A DNA stretch of 64,000 bases, from NCBI GenBank assembly GCA_019636475.1, contig JAHBXN010000001.1, forward strand, positions 496,001-560,000, written 5' to 3'. The notes beneath the pieces were generated by a model. The model was not told where the DNA came from and searched no databases. It saw nothing but the letters and a program-made list of their open reading frames with translations. This document shows, piece after piece, positions 30,174 to 38,192 of the stretch. Source of the DNA: Phycisphaerae bacterium (GTDB lineage: Bacteria; Planctomycetota; Phycisphaerae; UBA1845; UTPLA1). The position numbers and the translations under genes are program-made. Position 1 is the first letter of the stretch, and each line of letters begins with the position of its first letter.

Positions 30174-32227
30174 CTTTCACCACGCCATCGGTGAGCCTCA
30201 TCGCGGCCGGAATTGCGCTGCCGTCTCTCCTTTTGCTTTATTTTCTGAAGCTTCGCCGACAGCAGCACGTCGTGCCGTCGACCATGCTCTGGAAAAAAGC
30301 GGTGCAGGACTTGCAGGTCAACACCCCGTTTCAAAAACTTCGCAGAAACCTGCTTCTCCTGCTGCAATTGCTCATTCTCGCCGCGTTGCTCTTTGCCCTT
30401 GCCGGACCGACCGCCAATTTCCAGCAGGTACGCGGCCGGAATTTCGTCATTCTCATCGATCGATCCGGCTCGATGAAAACCATCGAATCAGACGGCCGCA
30501 CGCGCATCGAGCACGCCAAGGACGCTGCGGCCGACTTCGTCACCGCGATGCGCACCGGAACACGCGCGATGGTGATCGCCTTCGCGGACCGCGCAGAGGT
30601 GATCTGCACGTTCACCGTGGACGCGCGGCAGCTGCAGTCAAGGATTCGCGACATCGAAGCCGTCGATGCATCCAGCCGGATCGGCGAGGCCCTGCAACTG
30701 GCCATGGCATACTCGACGAGAACCGGCGATCAGACGGATTCGATGATGCATGAGCCTGGAATCTCGTCGGATGAATCAGTCCGAATCGAGTTGTTCAGCG
30801 ATGGTCGATTGGCGGATATCGATAAAGAGATCCTCACCCAGGGTGAGTTGAACTTTCACCGGATCGGCGAGGCCGCCGACAACACGGGAATTGTGGCATT
30901 CGACCTTCGCCATGAACTCGATCGGCCCGGCGTGGCAATCGCATTCGCCCGCGTGGAGAATTTCGGGCCATCCGAAATCACGACCGATGTTTCCTTCCTT
31001 GTGGACGGAAAACTGCTCAAAGTGCAGGAGTTGACCCTCGGCCCCGCTGACGCAGCGAGTGCCGATCTCGCGGCATCCGGCACGGCCGCTTCCGCCGGCG
31101 CCGGTTTGCTGGCCTCCGGCCCGGCCCGGATGGAGAAGGAACCGCGGTTCGCCTCGGCGCAAAATCTGATGTTCGAATTGGAGAATACGTCCGCCGCACT
31201 GATTGAATTGAGAATCAACAGGCCGGACGCGCTCGACATCGACAATTCGGTCGTCGCTCCAGTGGAAACACCGCGCGGTCTGCGTGTGTTGTCCGTGTCG
31301 GATCGGCCGGAAGTGCAGTACTATATGCGCCGGGCGTTTCAACTCGCCCTTGAAATTCCGGATTTTCGGGCGATCTCCACCGCCCGGTACGAATCCGGCC
31401 CGGATTCGGAGTTCACCGTCGACGGCCGCTCAGCCTACGATCTTGTGATACTCGACGATCACGATACGAACCGGCTTGCTCCAGGCAATTACATGTTCTT
31501 CGGCGGAATCCCTCAAATTGAAGGAGTTCGCCGCGAGAACGAAGTCGTTGACGAGCAGATTTTCGTCAACTGGCGAGAATCACACCCCCTCTTGCAGCAC
31601 GCCTCGTTTGAAAACATCGTCGTGCTCGGATGGGAGAAGCTCAGTCTCCCGGATTACGCGATCCGATTGGTCGAGGGCGAAAACTCGACCGCCCTCGCCT
31701 ATCTCACCGATCCGGGACACCGCTATGTCATCGCGGCGTTCGATCTAATGGAATCCAATTGTTTCGAACAGCCCGCGATGATTATCTTCCTGCAGAATGC
31801 CCTGTCCTTCCTGGCCGCCGGTCGCGCCGGTGAACAGGGGCGACTGGTCCAACCCGGCGAATCGATGACCCTGAACGTGCCGGCAGGCGCTTCCAGGGCG
31901 ATAGTCCGCTTGCCCGACTCCGAACGCATCGAACTGGACGCATCAAACCGACCGGCGATCACCTTCGCCAGGACCGGAAAACATGGGCTCTACAGCGCCG
32001 CTTTCGACGACCCGTCCTCGACAACTGAAAAATTCGCGGTCAACCTGCTCGATCCGAACGAATCGCGCATCGCCCCCGCGCAGAGTCTTGAATTCGGCAG
32101 CGGACGCATCGCCGCAATCGATCAGGATTCCCTGGCGGTTCGGCCGCTCTGGCCATATGCCGCCATTGCGGCACTTGCAATCGTGATGTTCGAATGGTGG
32201 GTCTACAACCGCCGCGTAATGATCTGA
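30170..32227 (+). CDS. BatA-like membrane protein with VWA domain
   Basis: Protein of 685 residues. The N-terminal double-transmembrane module typical of Bat proteins is visible: a first segment SVSLIAAGIALPSLLLLYFL, the basic turn KLRRQQHVV, then LLLLLQLLILAALLFALAG. A VWA domain follows with MIDAS motif LIDRSGSMKT (about residue 95). The middle is beta-rich and probably periplasmic. A last hydrophobic segment (AAIAALAIVMFEWWVYN) ends the protein. Translation is coupled to the preceding DUF58 gene by a 4-nt overlap. The pair is likely to form a membrane complex that works with a MoxR ATPase encoded elsewhere. Confidence 0.85.
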   Translation: MTFTTPSVSLIAAGIALPSLLLLYFLKLRRQQHVVPSTMLWKKAVQDLQVNTPFQKLRRNLLLLLQLLILAALLFALAGPTANFQQVRGRNFVILIDRSGSMKTIESDGRTRIEHAKDAAADFVTAMRTGTRAMVIAFADRAEVICTFTVDARQLQSRIRDIEAVDASSRIGEALQLAMAYSTRTGDQTDSMMHEPGISSDESVRIELFSDGRLADIDKEILTQGELNFHRIGEAADNTGIVAFDLRHELDRPGVAIAFARVENFGPSEITTDVSFLVDGKLLKVQELTLGPADAASADLAASGTAASAGAGLLASGPARMEKEPRFASAQNLMFELENTSAALIELRINRPDALDIDNSVVAPVETPRGLRVLSVSDRPEVQYYMRRAFQLALEIPDFRAISTARYESGPDSEFTVDGRSAYDLVILDDHDTNRLAPGNYMFFGGIPQIEGVRRENEVVDEQIFVNWRESHPLLQHASFENIVVLGWEKLSLPDYAIRLVEGENSTALAYLTDPGHRYVIAAFDLMESNCFEQPAMIIFLQNALSFLAAGRAGEQGRLVQPGESMTLNVPAGASRAIVRLPDSERIELDASNRPAITFARTGKHGLYSAAFDDPSSTTEKFAVNLLDPNESRIAPAQSLEFGSGRIAAIDQDSLAVRPLWPYAAIAALAIVMFEWWVYNRRVMI

Positions 32228-32250
32228 CGCGCGAACGCTGCTCCCGTCCT

Positions 32251-33225
32251 TCAGGACCGCGGCGCAATGCCGATCGCTTCGCGAACATTCAGCACGTCGA
32301 TCACTTCAGCGATCTGGTTCGCAATCGCGCCCGTGTCATCGCCGGCCGCATCGACCCATTCCGTCATCGGAAATTTGCGAAACCAGGTCCGCTGATGTTT
32401 GGCCAGCCGTCGCGTGTTGATCTTGATCCGCTCGACTGCATCCTCCAGCGACATGGCGCCGGCCAGGTACGCGATGATCTCGGCATAGCCGACCGCCTGC
32501 CGCGCCTGTTCGCTCAAGCCGGGCGGTTCGCTCAGCAGCGATCGAACTTCCTCAACCAGTCCCGTCTCGATCATCCCGCGCACACGGGAATTGATGCGCC
32601 GGGATGCTTCCTCCTTCTCCCGTCGAATCCCCACCACCACCGCACGGTATCGCAACGCCCCAGCCGACCACTGCACCTGCTGCTCAGACAATGGACGACC
32701 GGTGACGGCGTGGACTTCGAGCGCTCGTTCGATTCGCTTGTAATCATTCGGATGAATTCGCGCCGCAGCCTCCGGATCGACGCGGGTCAAATCCGAATGA
32801 AGCGCCCCGATGCCGTGCTCGCCTGCTCGCCGGCGAAACTCTTCACGCAGACCTGAGTCGGCCGACGGTCCATCAAACAAGCCATACATCAGTGACATGA
32901 GGTAGAGCGGCGTCCCCGCAACCACCAGCGGCGTCTTGCCGCGCGCTGCGATCCCGGCAATCGCCTCGTCCGCCATTTCGGTAAACCGCGCCGCGCTGAA
33001 GCTCTCGTGGGGATCGACCACATCAACAAGGTGATGACGAACAGCCGACAGCTCTTGCGCGGTCGGTTTCGCGGTGCCGATGTTCATTCTCCGATAAACC
33101 TGCATCGAATCGACGCTGACAATTTCGGCGTTAAACCACTGCGCAAGCTCAATCGCGACTGCGCTTTTGGCACTGGCCGTGACACCGAGCAAGAGTATGA
33201 GAGGTGGCTTGGAAGAAGTGCTCAT
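32251..33225 (-). CDS. miaA: tRNA dimethylallyltransferase (MiaA) with unusual P-loop
   Basis: Transfers a dimethylallyl group to A37 of tRNAs that read U-starting codons; about 324 residues. Diagnostic stretches are VSVDSMQVYRRMNIGTAKP, DVVDPHESFSAARF, the tRNA-contacting WFRKFP region and the C-terminal RRLAKHQRTWFRKF. The Walker A reads GVTASAKS, with Ala where GPTASGK(T/S) has the last Gly, and the GGTGLY loop reads AGTPLY. Both changes come straight from the sequence. ATG 33225 is the last start before the P-loop; upstream in-frame starts add unrelated residues. The substrate, DMAPP, is a product of the IspH pathway encoded at 15037. Confidence 0.92.
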   Translation of the reverse strand: MSTSSKPPLILLLGVTASAKSAVAIELAQWFNAEIVSVDSMQVYRRMNIGTAKPTAQELSAVRHHLVDVVDPHESFSAARFTEMADEAIAGIAARGKTPLVVAGTPLYLMSLMYGLFDGPSADSGLREEFRRRAGEHGIGALHSDLTRVDPEAAARIHPNDYKRIERALEVHAVTGRPLSEQQVQWSAGALRYRAVVVGIRREKEEASRRINSRVRGMIETGLVEEVRSLLSEPPGLSEQARQAVGYAEIIAYLAGAMSLEDAVERIKINTRRLAKHQRTWFRKFPMTEWVDAAGDDTGAIANQIAEVIDVLNVREAIGIAPRS

Positions 33226-33722
33226 AACCGCTGGTCCGCGTGGCATGGAAGAGGATTTATCCACAGCTTCGACGACGTGTAACTTCCCTGTAACGCAAAA
33301 CCAGCCGACAAACGAACGGAAAACCGCCGTGTCTGAACCCACAACCCGATCGACGCCCAATACACAATGCCGCTCAATCAGCGCAACCTACTGTTATTTC
33401 TGGAATTGCCATGGGGACGTTCGATCACGTTTCCTAACGACGCATATCGTATCTTACCGTATCATGTGCGTTTTGGCGTCTTTGATCGTCCAAAAGCAGT
33501 TGTAACCGCATGTTTCTCCGCAGCATCGAACAGCGAAATCGCTATAATAGCCCCGAACTGTTGCGAAAACCGGGACGTTCTGGAGGAGAAGAGCGCCTGC
33601 GCCGCCGCGATATGCGGTGGATCGAACTCAACACCCAAACGCTTGAATGAAAATGACTGGTGGCCGCGGGGTCGCCGAGCGAATGAATTCAGTTTTCACT
33701 TTTGATCACAGGAGAAGTATCA
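33226..33722. other. Intergenic region upstream of the cysteine-rich protein gene
   Basis: About 500 bases. It holds an isolated perfect DnaA-box 9-mer (TTATCCACA, 33257-33265) and a TATAAT at 33543-33548 with no good -35. An open frame at 33367-33705 has no domain and no ribosome site and is not called. AGGAGA at about 33709-33714 serves the next gene. The region probably holds the promoter and a long leader of that gene. Confidence 0.4.
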
Positions 33723-34760
33723 ATGCGACGAATCACGACTTTGTTGGCATGTTTGGCGGCGTGTAGCCTGGGTATCTCGACGGCGATGGCCGCCGGCCCG
33801 GGTTGCTCCGGCCAGAAGGAAGGCGGCGAGAAAACCGCATCCTGCACCAAGGCGGCTTCAGGCTGCAGTGAGCCGGGAGAATTCCCCCACATGGTGCGCA
33901 TGGTCGGGGACAAGAGCGTCGAGTGCCCCATGACAGCCGAGAAGATGGCGAAAGAGTCGAACACGAAGGTCATGTTCGCCGTCGCCGGTCAGAAGTTTGA
34001 GAAGGAAGGCGAGGCCTGGGCTGCCTTGGCCGACAACTCCGAGATGTTCGTCAAGCACTTCGCGACGATCGCATGCGTGATGGACGGCAAGACCTACTAC
34101 GTCTGCGATGATGGCGCCAAGTGCTGCGCGGACAAGTCCGCGTCGGCCTGCACCAAGGGCGGCGAAATGAAGACCGCCTCGGCCGGAGCAAGCTGCCACG
34201 GCGACAAGCAGGCTAAACTCGCCTCGGCCGATGACAAGCCCGCCACCTGCACCAAGAAGGAAGGCGAGCAGGTCGCGATGAAAGACAGCAAGAGCTGCTG
34301 CGCCACGAAGGGCAAGCTTGCCAGCGCCGAAGAGAAGAAGGAAGGCTGCGGCAAGGGCTGCGTTTCGAAGACCGGTGACGGCAAGGATTGCTGCGGTCCG
34401 CAGGGCCAGAAGATGGCCGTGATCGACGCCAAGACCTGCGCCGAAATGTGCAAGACTGCGAAAGATCAGAAGTTCATGGTCGCCGGCAACACCTACAAGA
34501 CCTGGGACGAAGCCGCCAAGGCTCGCGAACAGGTCATCACCGCGATCCACACCGTGTCGATGAAGTACATCGTGGACGGCAAGGAAGTCGACTGTGCGTC
34601 GAAGGTCTGCCCGACGGCCAAGTCCGAGGGCAAGGTCAAGTACGTCGTCGGCAAGAAGCAGATGGACTGCGAATTGATGGCCCGCGTCGAGCTGGCGAAG
34701 GCGCAGTTCGAAGCGGCAAAGGCCGTCAACGGCACGAAGGCTGTCGCGACCAAGATGTAA
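33723..34760 (+). CDS. Exported cysteine-rich protein with duplicated domain
   Basis: Predicted secreted protein of 345 residues with a signal peptide (MRRITTLLACLAACSLGIST, cleaved after AMA). The mature part has about 22 Cys, including three CC pairs (134-135, 192-193, 223-224), and many Lys. A unit of about 45 residues occurs twice: residues 82-128 (VMFAVAGQKFEKEGEAWAAL ... VMDGKTYYVC) and 249-291 (KFMVAGNTYKTWDEAAKA ... IVDGKEVDC), with a half copy from 304 (VKYVVGKKQMDC). The Cys-rich linker between them is low complexity. I recognise no family. Metal binding or redox buffering in the periplasm is an inference from the Cys content. AGGAGA 7 nt before ATG 33723 and the terminator after the gene suggest a well-expressed single-gene transcript. 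Confidence 0.75.
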   Translation: MRRITTLLACLAACSLGISTAMAAGPGCSGQKEGGEKTASCTKAASGCSEPGEFPHMVRMVGDKSVECPMTAEKMAKESNTKVMFAVAGQKFEKEGEAWAALADNSEMFVKHFATIACVMDGKTYYVCDDGAKCCADKSASACTKGGEMKTASAGASCHGDKQAKLASADDKPATCTKKEGEQVAMKDSKSCCATKGKLASAEEKKEGCGKGCVSKTGDGKDCCGPQGQKMAVIDAKTCAEMCKTAKDQKFMVAGNTYKTWDEAAKAREQVITAIHTVSMKYIVDGKEVDCASKVCPTAKSEGKVKYVVGKKQMDCELMARVELAKAQFEAAKAVNGTKAVATKM

Positions 34761-34800
34761 TTCGCGCCCTTCGACTCCGAATATCAACCGCACAACGCGA

Positions 34801-34837
34801 CAGGCCCGGCGCACGCAAGCGCCGGGCCTGTTTTTTT
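34801..34837 (+). terminator. Strong intrinsic terminator
   Basis: A perfect 11-bp GC-rich stem (CAGGCCCGGCG, 34801-34811, with CGCCGGGCCTG, 34820-34830), an 8-nt loop and seven T's (34831-34837). It ends the transcript of the cysteine-rich protein gene 40 nt after its stop. Confidence 0.95.
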
Positions 34838-34900
34838 GGAAAAACCCCCTGCGCGGATTTGGCGTAAAAAACCAATGCCGGGCAGAGTCACGCGAACGGA

Positions 34901-34929
34901 TTGCCGGGGCGGATTGAGAAGACAATAAT
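34901..34929 (+). promoter_or_regulatory. Sigma-70-type promoter before the candidate small selenoprotein gene
   Basis: The -35 TTGCCG (34901-34906, 4/6 matches) and -10 AATAAT (34924-34929, 5/6) are separated by 17 nt and placed between the upstream terminator and the ATG at 34962. A transcript would start near 34936. Confidence 0.5.
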
Positions 34930-34961
34930 CCCGCATTGAAAGCAAGGTGAGAATTACAGCG

Positions 34962-35240
34962 ATGAAACACGCGATAAGATCGATCATCGCGTCGGCTACA
35001 GCCTTCGGCGGCGCGACGCTACGGATGGCATATTGCTGAGGCGACCCCCTATCGACGCTCGGTCTGGGCGTGATCATCCTGAGTCTGCCACTTGCTTTTC
35101 ACTGGAGTCATGCCGCACGTGCGGCCGGCGAATCCGCGGGGTCCGTACGAACAGCACAGGCTGCGGTTTATGTCGCCGTTGCAGCGGTTGTGATTCAATT
35201 CGCCTGGCCGTGGGCGGCTCTGGCATTCTGGTCGTATTAG
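34962..35240 (+). CDS. Candidate small membrane selenoprotein (in-frame UGA at codon 26)
   Basis: A 92-residue frame read through one TGA at 35037-35039. The N-terminal 25 residues (MKHAIRSIIASATAFGGATL then RMAYC) put a Cys immediately before the TGA, giving a Cys-Sec pair. The rest is clearly membrane-protein-like: GVIILSLPLAFHW (about 36-48), a polar loop, then VYVAVAAVVIQFAWPWAALA (about 69-88). AAGGTGAG lies about 11 nt before the ATG and a promoter lies upstream. A bacterial SECIS-type hairpin starts 12 nt after the TGA. Nearby genes use TGA as a normal stop, so this is not a code change. The alternative is a gene broken by a nonsense mutation, or a 24-codon leader before an unrelated frame. 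I recognise no family. The gene begins a co-directional run that ends in a deiodinase-like selenoprotein. Confidence 0.5.
35051..35074 (+). promoter_or_regulatory. Putative bacterial SECIS hairpin (small membrane protein)
   Basis: Downstream of the TGA at 35037-35039: lower stem ATC/GAT (35051-35053 with 35072-35074), a single bulged G (35054), upper stem ACGCTC/GGGCGT (35055-35060 with 35066-35071, one G-U pair) and loop GGTCT (35061-35065). The loop begins 22 nt after the TGA. A 5' bulge, G's at the loop start and the GGUCUG sequence all match the E. coli fdhF SECIS pattern. Confidence 0.55.
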
Positions 35241-35283
35241 GTTGCAACGGATTTGACCGTTGCCAGGAAATCGGGAGCGCTCG

Positions 35284-36384
35284 GTGTCCATTCAAACCAT
35301 CCGCGAAATGTATCGATACAACGAGTGGGCCAATGATGTCGTGCTGGGCGTTGCGTCGGAGTTGTCAGACGCCCTGCTGGATCAGCAATATGAAATCGGT
35401 CCCGGCCTGATTCGCGAGGCCCTGCGACATATTTATTTCGCGGAACGCATCTGGGGCGTCCGCGTTGGCTGTGCCGATGCCGAGGCACTGCCGAGCCCGG
35501 AATCGCTCCACTCGGTGTCGGAGGTTCGCACCGCTATTTCGGCGCTTGCCGATGTGCGGGCGCGGTGGCTTCAGTCCGTTGACTCCGAAGCACTTGACCG
35601 CATGGTGGAGTACCGCGACATGAAGGGGAACCCGTGGCGCAATCCCCTGCGTGACATCCTCATGCACGGCTGCAATCATGGCATCCATCACCGCGCGCAA
35701 GTCGCCAACATGATCAGCCGCGGCGGCCGGAAACTGAGCAACATCGACTATCTCTTCATGCGTGTCGCCAGACCGACCGTGCGAATCGCCGATGCGTCCA
35801 CGCGCGAGAAACTGGAGAAATTCGGTCGACAGGTCGGTCTGGAGCTGGACACGTCGTGCGGATTCGAAGTTGCCGCGCTACAGACCTACTTCACATACAG
35901 CGATTGGGCGAGCGGACTTGTGCTCGACGCGGCGGCCGGCCTTTCCGATGCCGCACTCGACCGCCGATTCGACATCGGACTCGGGTCGATCCGGCGCACG
36001 CTCCTGCACCTTCAGGCGGCTGACCAGAACTGGCTGGAAAACTGGACCCAGGGATCAAAACCGGGATTCCACGAATTGCCGAAGGAAACGACCATTACCG
36101 AACTTCGCGAGCAATGGAGCCGTAGTATGGCCGGACGCAACGAGTACATCTCAAAGCAGACGGACGAATCACTCATGAAGGAGATTCTGGCCCAGCCGGC
36201 CGAGGGAATCCGCCTATTCTTCCGTCTCGGTGAATCGATGCTGCAACTGTGCGTCCATGCGACACTGCATCGCGCTCAGATCGTGAACATGCTGCGTCAC
36301 AGCGGCGTCACAATCGGAACGCTCGATCTGATCGCCTGGTCGCGCCGTCAGCACGCGGCGAGCGTCCATGCACGTCCGAATTGA
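35284..36384 (+). CDS. Protein with two tandem DinB-fold domains
   Basis: Protein of 366 residues made of two DinB/YfiT four-helix-bundle domains in tandem. Domain 1 (about 1-165) has MYRYNEWANDVVL, LRHIYFAERIWG and HGCNHGIHHRAQVANM. Domain 2 (about 195-350) has TYFTYSDWASGLVL, LLHLQAADQNWL and VHATLHRAQIVNML. Each retains the metal-type His pattern (one His in helix 2 and an HxxxH-like pair in the last helix). The superfamily includes mycothiol- and bacillithiol-dependent transferases and hydrolases, so thiol-dependent chemistry is plausible but unproven. The start GTG 35284 has GGGAG 6 nt upstream and lies 43 nt after the candidate selenoprotein gene. Confidence 0.85.
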   Translation: MSIQTIREMYRYNEWANDVVLGVASELSDALLDQQYEIGPGLIREALRHIYFAERIWGVRVGCADAEALPSPESLHSVSEVRTAISALADVRARWLQSVDSEALDRMVEYRDMKGNPWRNPLRDILMHGCNHGIHHRAQVANMISRGGRKLSNIDYLFMRVARPTVRIADASTREKLEKFGRQVGLELDTSCGFEVAALQTYFTYSDWASGLVLDAAAGLSDAALDRRFDIGLGSIRRTLLHLQAADQNWLENWTQGSKPGFHELPKETTITELREQWSRSMAGRNEYISKQTDESLMKEILAQPAEGIRLFFRLGESMLQLCVHATLHRAQIVNMLRHSGVTIGTLDLIAWSRRQHAASVHARPN

Positions 36385-36444
36385 CCTGCTTCGCGGCGCG
36401 CCGCGAGTCTTGGCAGCCGCCATGACATTCAGGAGCCGATGGCA

Positions 36445-36948
36445 ATGCTCAACATGGACGCGGCGAAGGAACTGTTCCGCTACAGTGACTGGGCGAACGG
36501 CCAGCTCATAATGGCAGCAGCACCGCTCAGCGACGACAAGCTTGATACGCCCGTCGAGATGGGCCCGGGTTCGCTGCGCCGGACGTTGATGCACTTGTGG
36601 GCAGGCGAGCATGTCTGGCTTCAGCGCTGGCAACGCCGAACAGAGACCGCATGGCCTGACGAGGCCGAGCGACTGTCTCCGAAGGAGATCGGGGAACGAC
36701 TATCCAAAGTGAGCGGCATCCGCGCGGCGTTTATCGATTCAGTCAAGCCCGAGTCTCTTGGCCGAGAAATCACCTATCGCGACTCCAAGGGCGACCTGTT
36801 CACCGCCACACTGTCGGACATGCTGATTCAAGGCATTCTTCATTCGGTCCATCATCGTGCTCAGGCAGTCAACATGATTCGCAGGGCCGGCGGTATATCA
36901 GTGGACCTGGATTACATGTACTGGATTCGGAAGCCGACGGGGAAATAG
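36445..36948 (+). CDS. DinB family protein
   Basis: Single-domain DinB-fold protein, 167 residues. It opens AAKELFRYSDWANGQLI, then has LMHLWAGEHVWLQRW (helix 2 His) and GILHSVHHRAQAVNMI (last-helix His residues). It is similar to each half of the preceding tandem protein, so the locus carries duplicated paralogues. ATG 36445 is preferred because AGGAG ends 9 nt before it; the in-frame ATG 36439 would leave only 3 nt. It is 60 nt downstream of the tandem DinB gene. Likely a metal-dependent, thiol-using enzyme; the substrate is unknown. Confidence 0.87.
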   Translation: MLNMDAAKELFRYSDWANGQLIMAAAPLSDDKLDTPVEMGPGSLRRTLMHLWAGEHVWLQRWQRRTETAWPDEAERLSPKEIGERLSKVSGIRAAFIDSVKPESLGREITYRDSKGDLFTATLSDMLIQGILHSVHHRAQAVNMIRRAGGISVDLDYMYWIRKPTGK

Positions 36949-37040
36949 ACTAGAATCCCGATCGTTACGTTCGCGCCAAGGTCTTCGGTGCCGCGGCGCG
37001 ACGTCAGGTCACGCACACCCGGAACCGAAAGGATGAGCGC

Positions 37041-37517
37041 ATGACTCCCAACATCGGCATCAACGACTCGAACAGGCAGGCTGTCTCGCAAATTCTCGCC
37101 GCTGTGCTGGCGGATGAGCACGTGCTTTATGTCAAAACGCGCAATTACCATTGGAACGTGGTCGGGCCCCAGTTCAACGATCTGCACAAATTCCTGGAGC
37201 AGCAATACAATCTTCTTGAAGAATCGATCGACGCGGTTGCGGAACGAATTCGCACGCTCGGCAGCAAGTCACCCGGTACAATGACCGAATTCGTCAAGCT
37301 CGCACGCCTCAAGGAAGAGCCCGGCAAGTTCCCGAACGCCCGATCGATGGTCGGCAATCTCCTGGCCGACCATGAGACGCTGATTCGCCAGCTTCGCACC
37401 GACCTTGAAGCCTGCGGCAGCAGGTTCGGCGACGCGGGGACCAATGACTTTCTGACCGGCTTGATGGAGCAGCACGAGAAAATGGCATGGATGCTGCGGG
37501 CATTCCTCGAAGAATAG
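37041..37517 (+). CDS. dps: Dps family ferritin-like DNA-protection protein
   Basis: Mini-ferritin of 158 residues that forms a 12-mer, oxidises Fe(II) with peroxide and shields DNA in stress. The inter-subunit ferroxidase site is visible: NYHWNVVGPQFNDLHKFLEQQY (His, His, Asp) and EESIDAVAERIRTLG (Glu). The C-terminal four-helix core (LLADHETLIRQLR, LMEQHEKMAWMLRAFLE) is complete. ATG 37041 follows AAGGA by 7 nt. Its place among DinB genes and a selenoprotein suggests a shared oxidative or metal stress theme (inference). Confidence 0.93.
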   Translation: MTPNIGINDSNRQAVSQILAAVLADEHVLYVKTRNYHWNVVGPQFNDLHKFLEQQYNLLEESIDAVAERIRTLGSKSPGTMTEFVKLARLKEEPGKFPNARSMVGNLLADHETLIRQLRTDLEACGSRFGDAGTNDFLTGLMEQHEKMAWMLRAFLEE

Positions 37518-37696
37518 CGGCCCAATCGCCTCCAGCGTTTCATTGTATCGCGCGTGCCCGCGCGAACGGGGATTCGCCAACCATCAAACCATAAACGGCG
37601 GACTTTCCAGCATTTCGGCCTGCCGATCCGTTATCATGCACGACTGGGCGGTAAGGAGAACCTAGCAGTCCTCGTCTTGGGCGATGCGGTATCGAT

Positions 37697-38188
37697 ATGG
37701 CCAAAGCAGCAAGCGGCGAAATTGAATTGCTACTCGAAATGATCGATGATGCCTTCGGCGGGAAGGCATGGCACGGGCCGAATCTTCGTGGCATCCTTCG
37801 AGGCCTGACGGCGGCCGAGGCTTCCGCCCGGCCGGCAGGAGTCAGACACTCGATCGCTGAACTGGTCATACACTGCGGATACTGGAAGTACGCCGTGCGA
37901 CGCAGGCTTCGCGGCGACAAGCGCGGGTCTTTTCCCTTCAAGGGCAGCAATTGGTTTGTCCTGCCGGATTCGCTGGATGACAAAACGTGGCGCAGCATCC
38001 TCAAGCTGCTTGATTCCGAGCACGCCGGGCTGCGAGCGGCCGTTGCGGAGGTTGCGCCGCGTCGTCTGGGTATACGCCTGCCCGGAAGCGAAGTACGCTA
38101 CCGCAAGCTGATTCACGGCATTGCTTCGCATGATGTATATCATGCCGGGCAGATTCGACTACTCAAGGCCATGCTCGCACGAGGATGA
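37697..38188 (+). CDS. DinB superfamily protein (divergent)
   Basis: A 163-residue DinB-fold protein, more distant from the two upstream paralogues. Visible features are RHSIAELVIHCGYWKYAV (helix 2, His) and LIHGIASHDVYHAGQIRLLKAM (last helix, SHDVYHAGQ is a strong DinB signature). The middle (about 85-135) contains FVLPDSLDDKTW. Its stop is 4 nt before the start of the deiodinase-like selenoprotein, so the two are almost certainly co-translated and may work together. The ribosome site of this gene is weak. Substrate unknown. Confidence 0.8.
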   Translation: MAKAASGEIELLLEMIDDAFGGKAWHGPNLRGILRGLTAAEASARPAGVRHSIAELVIHCGYWKYAVRRRLRGDKRGSFPFKGSNWFVLPDSLDDKTWRSILKLLDSEHAGLRAAVAEVAPRRLGIRLPGSEVRYRKLIHGIASHDVYHAGQIRLLKAMLARG

Positions 38189-38192
38189 ACGA

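Noticed and set aside
33257-33265. Perfect DnaA box TTATCCACA
   Set aside because: A single 9-mer is expected about once in two windows of this size by chance. No further boxes, AT-rich unwinding element or dnaA/dnaN genes are nearby.
33858-34970. 370-codon open frame on the minus strand opposite the cysteine-rich protein gene
   Set aside because: It is the antisense of a low-complexity, Lys/Cys-rich gene, with Leu/Ala/Arg-rich sequence and no ribosome site. The plus-strand frame has a signal peptide, ribosome site and terminator.
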